A stretch of 7,061 bases of DNA. It comes from Rhodobacterales bacterium (lineage in GTDB: Bacteria > Pseudomonadota > Alphaproteobacteria > Rhodobacterales > Rhodobacteraceae). Position 1 is the stretch's first letter. Every line of letters begins with the position of its first letter. Made by a program: the position numbers and the translations under genes. The stretch covers positions 1 to 7,061 of the forward strand of contig JAAFIJ010000147.1 of NCBI GenBank assembly GCA_013298675.1. The letters run 5' to 3'. Below are positions 5,055 through 7,061 of this stretch, one piece after another. Under the pieces are notes generated by a model. That model did not search any database, had not been told where the DNA came from, and worked only from the letters and a program-made list of their open reading frames with translations.

Positions 5055-7061
5055 ATGGTTGGAAATAGCAAAGGACCGGGCAAGGGATCGGTCAGGGGGC
5101 AGGGGCCAATCGTGGCCGACCGTCGTTATCCGCCGACAACACCAACGCAGTCAAATGGGGCGGCGCGCAAACCAACCCCGCTCGGCAAGCCCGCGGGTCC
5201 GCGCAAACCGAATAGGTCTACGGGCACAGGGCCACAGCGCGGTTTCTTTGGCAGGATATTTTTTGGCTTCTTTCATCTGATCTGGCGGGTGGTCTGGGGT
5301 GTTTTCTGGCGCGGCGCGGTGGTTTCAACCCTGATCCTTGGCGCGGTCATTTTCTATTTCTATGCGCAAATGCCGCCCGTTACGGATCTGTTGGATGGGC
5401 GCGCGCGCGGATCGGTCACTTTGCTTGACCGCGACGCACGCGTTTTTGCATGGCGTGGCGAAACCTTTGGCGGCCAGATCACGGCTGAAACCGTTTCGCC
5501 CTATTTGCTGAACGCAGTCATTGCGACCGAGGACAAGCGGTTTTATCGTCACTTAGGCATCAGTCCACGCGGCATCGCCTCGGCCGTGCGTATCAACATG
5601 TCCGAAGGTCGCGGCCCGCTGGAAGGCAACGGTGGGTCGACCATCACGCAGCAGGTTGCGAAACTGTTGTGCCTGGGCGTGCCCTATGATCAAGCAAAGT
5701 GGAAATCCGAAAGCGAGTATGAAGACGACTGCCGCGCCGGGGGCATTTGGCGCAAGGTCAAAGAGATCCCTTATGCGATGGCGATGGAGTTTAAATATTC
5801 CAAGAACGAGATTCTGACGATCTACTTTAACCGTGCCTACCTGGGCGCGGGCGCGCGCGGGTTTGAGGCAGCAGCGCAGCGCTATTTTGGGGTTTCGGCC
5901 AATGAAGTGACCCCTGCCCAAGCGGCCATGTTGGCAGGCTTGTTGAAAGCGCCATCAAAATATGCCCCCACCAACAATCTACAGCGCGCCCAAGACCGTG
6001 CGAATGTGATTTTGGGCCTGATGGAAGAGCAAGGCTATTTGACCTCGGCCGAGGCAGAGACAGCACGCAGCCGACCCGCCCAATTGTCAGAGGCCGCGCA
6101 GACCAAGTCGGGCGGCGCCTTTGCTGATTGGTTGATGGAGGCGGCACCCGCCTTTTTGACCTCGCAAACCACCGAAGATGTGATCATCAACACCACCTTG
6201 GACCAAAAGATGCAGAGTAAGGCCGAAGAGGCGTTGCGTTGGGTCTTTGAAAACAAGGTGAAAGAGGGCTCTAAGGCCCAAGCCGCGATTGTCGTGATGA
6301 GCGCGGACGGCGCTGTGCGTGCAATGGTCGGCGGCCGTAAAATAGAGGAGGCAGGTTCCTTTAACCGCGCCACCCAAGCCCTGCGCCAAACGGGTTCCAG
6401 CTTTAAACCCTTTGTCTATGCAGCCGCGCTTGATCTGGGATGGAGTCCTGAAGACTTTGTCGATGACAGCCCGCTGACGATCAATATTCCAGGATCTGGC
6501 CCATGGTCACCAAAGAACTATGATGAGGAGTTCAAAGGTCTGATCACTTTGACCGATGCGTTGAAGGAAAGCCGCAACATTCCGGCCGTGCGTGTGTCCG
6601 AGGCGGTTGGCCGCGAACTTGTCCGCACTGTTGCCGAAGGGTTTGGCATCCAAAGTGATTTGGCGGCAGGACCCGCCTTGGCGCTTGGGGCGTCGGAATC
6701 GACGTTGATCGAAATGACCGGGGCTTATGCGGGCATTTTGAACGGTGGATCTTCGGTCACCCCTTACGGTTTGACAGAGTTGCGGTTGCAGGGCGAAGAA
6801 GACCCGTTGATGGGTGCGGGCGGCGGGATCGGCGAGCGGGTGATCTCTGAACAGGCAGCGCAGCTTTTGACTTATATGATGTCGCAAGTGATCGAAGGTG
6901 GCACCGGCACGCGCGCGCGTCTGGACGGCCGCCCTGCTGCGGGCAAAACCGGCACGACCACCGCAGGACGCGACGCATGGTTTATCGGCTTTACTGCCGA
7001 TTACGTGACGGGCGTCTGGATGGGGTATGACGACAACAAGCCCCTGACCGGTGTCACAGGC
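5055..7061 (+). CDS. PBP1A-family bifunctional peptidoglycan synthase (3'-truncated)
   Basis: The first 669 residues are visible; the frame is still open at the window edge, and relatives are about 700-750 residues. It is a class A penicillin-binding protein that polymerises lipid II into glycan strands and cross-links the peptides. Residues 1-75 are a basic, Gly/Pro-rich cytoplasmic tail; about 87-104 is the single membrane anchor. The GT51 domain (about 128-310) shows ATEDKRFYRH with catalytic Glu159, GGSTITQQVAK (193-203) and YLGAGARGFEAAAQRYFG. The transpeptidase domain (from about 390) has SSFK with nucleophile Ser448, SRN at 506-508 and KTG at 631-633. There is no large OB-type insertion between the domains, unlike E. 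coli PBP1A, so no symbol is assigned. I chose the ATG at 5055 because an in-frame TAG lies at 5031-5033 and no ATG occurs between; the preceding G-rich stretch is only a poor ribosome site. It is divergent from glnK. Confidence 0.95.
   Translation, partial: MVGNSKGPGKGSVRGQGPIVADRRYPPTTPTQSNGAARKPTPLGKPAGPRKPNRSTGTGPQRGFFGRIFFGFFHLIWRVVWGVFWRGAVVSTLILGAVIFYFYAQMPPVTDLLDGRARGSVTLLDRDARVFAWRGETFGGQITAETVSPYLLNAVIATEDKRFYRHLGISPRGIASAVRINMSEGRGPLEGNGGSTITQQVAKLLCLGVPYDQAKWKSESEYEDDCRAGGIWRKVKEIPYAMAMEFKYSKNEILTIYFNRAYLGAGARGFEAAAQRYFGVSANEVTPAQAAMLAGLLKAPSKYAPTNNLQRAQDRANVILGLMEEQGYLTSAEAETARSRPAQLSEAAQTKSGGAFADWLMEAAPAFLTSQTTEDVIINTTLDQKMQSKAEEALRWVFENKVKEGSKAQAAIVVMSADGAVRAMVGGRKIEEAGSFNRATQALRQTGSSFKPFVYAAALDLGWSPEDFVDDSPLTINIPGSGPWSPKNYDEEFKGLITLTDALKESRNIPAVRVSEAVGRELVRTVAEGFGIQSDLAAGPALALGASESTLIEMTGAYAGILNGGSSVTPYGLTELRLQGEEDPLMGAGGGIGERVISEQAAQLLTYMMSQVIEGGTGTRARLDGRPAAGKTGTTTAGRDAWFIGFTADYVTGVWMGYDDNKPLTGVTG

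Noticed and set aside
5023..5280. Open frame of 85 codons at the start of the PBP gene
   Set aside because: It is an alternate frame of the PBP N-terminal region, which is basic and low in complexity; the true frame carries on into the GT51 domain.
5553..5921. Minus-strand open frame inside the PBP gene
   Set aside because: It is fully antisense to the conserved GT51 domain, with no ribosome site or recognisable product.

Overview
The window looks like chromosomal DNA of an alphaproteobacterium of the Rhodobacteraceae/Roseobacter type. The basis is the moderately high GC content with GCG/GGC/TTG-rich codon use, the style of the proteins (a PBP1A-family enzyme with an 'IVADRRY'-like N-terminus, a P-II/Amt pair), and dense gene packing. 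This is inference from protein style, not a database match. All the genes are recognisable families, and I see no mobile element, CRISPR array, tRNA, rRNA or phage gene.

Layout from left to right. (1) 1-756 (+): C-terminal 251 residues of a PLP-dependent aromatic/aspartate-type aminotransferase, cut by the left edge. (2) 761-1453 (+): a small secreted chymotrypsin-fold serine protease that starts 4 nt after the aminotransferase stop and is probably translationally coupled to it. (3) 1454-1576: a gap with a nested palindrome. (4) 1577-2896 (+): an acetyl-CoA hydrolase/CoA-transferase family protein with its catalytic glutamate intact. (5) 2897-3010: a convergent gap holding two adjacent perfect hairpins, the first being a strong bidirectional terminator. 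(6) 3011-4432 (-): the ammonium channel AmtB. (7) 4458-4796 (-): the P-II regulator GlnK, which begins at GTG. (8) 4797-5054: a 258-nt divergent control region. (9) 5055-7061 (+): a PBP1A-family bifunctional peptidoglycan synthase, running off the right edge.

The clearest functional unit is glnK-amtB. Under nitrogen limitation it makes an ammonium channel and its own gatekeeper: GlnK carries the uridylylation residue Tyr51 and the pore-plugging Arg47, and AmtB carries the twin-histidine pore. The left-hand genes (aminotransferase, protease, CoA-transferase) share a direction but have no obvious common pathway. The cell-wall synthase is transcribed away from glnK with its own plausible sigma-70 promoter.

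I did not find evidence for an undescribed system. The items most worth a second look are regulatory: the tandem hairpins between the convergent genes with their mutually exclusive alternative pairing, the dyads upstream of glnK, and the pairing of the secreted protease with an aminotransferase.
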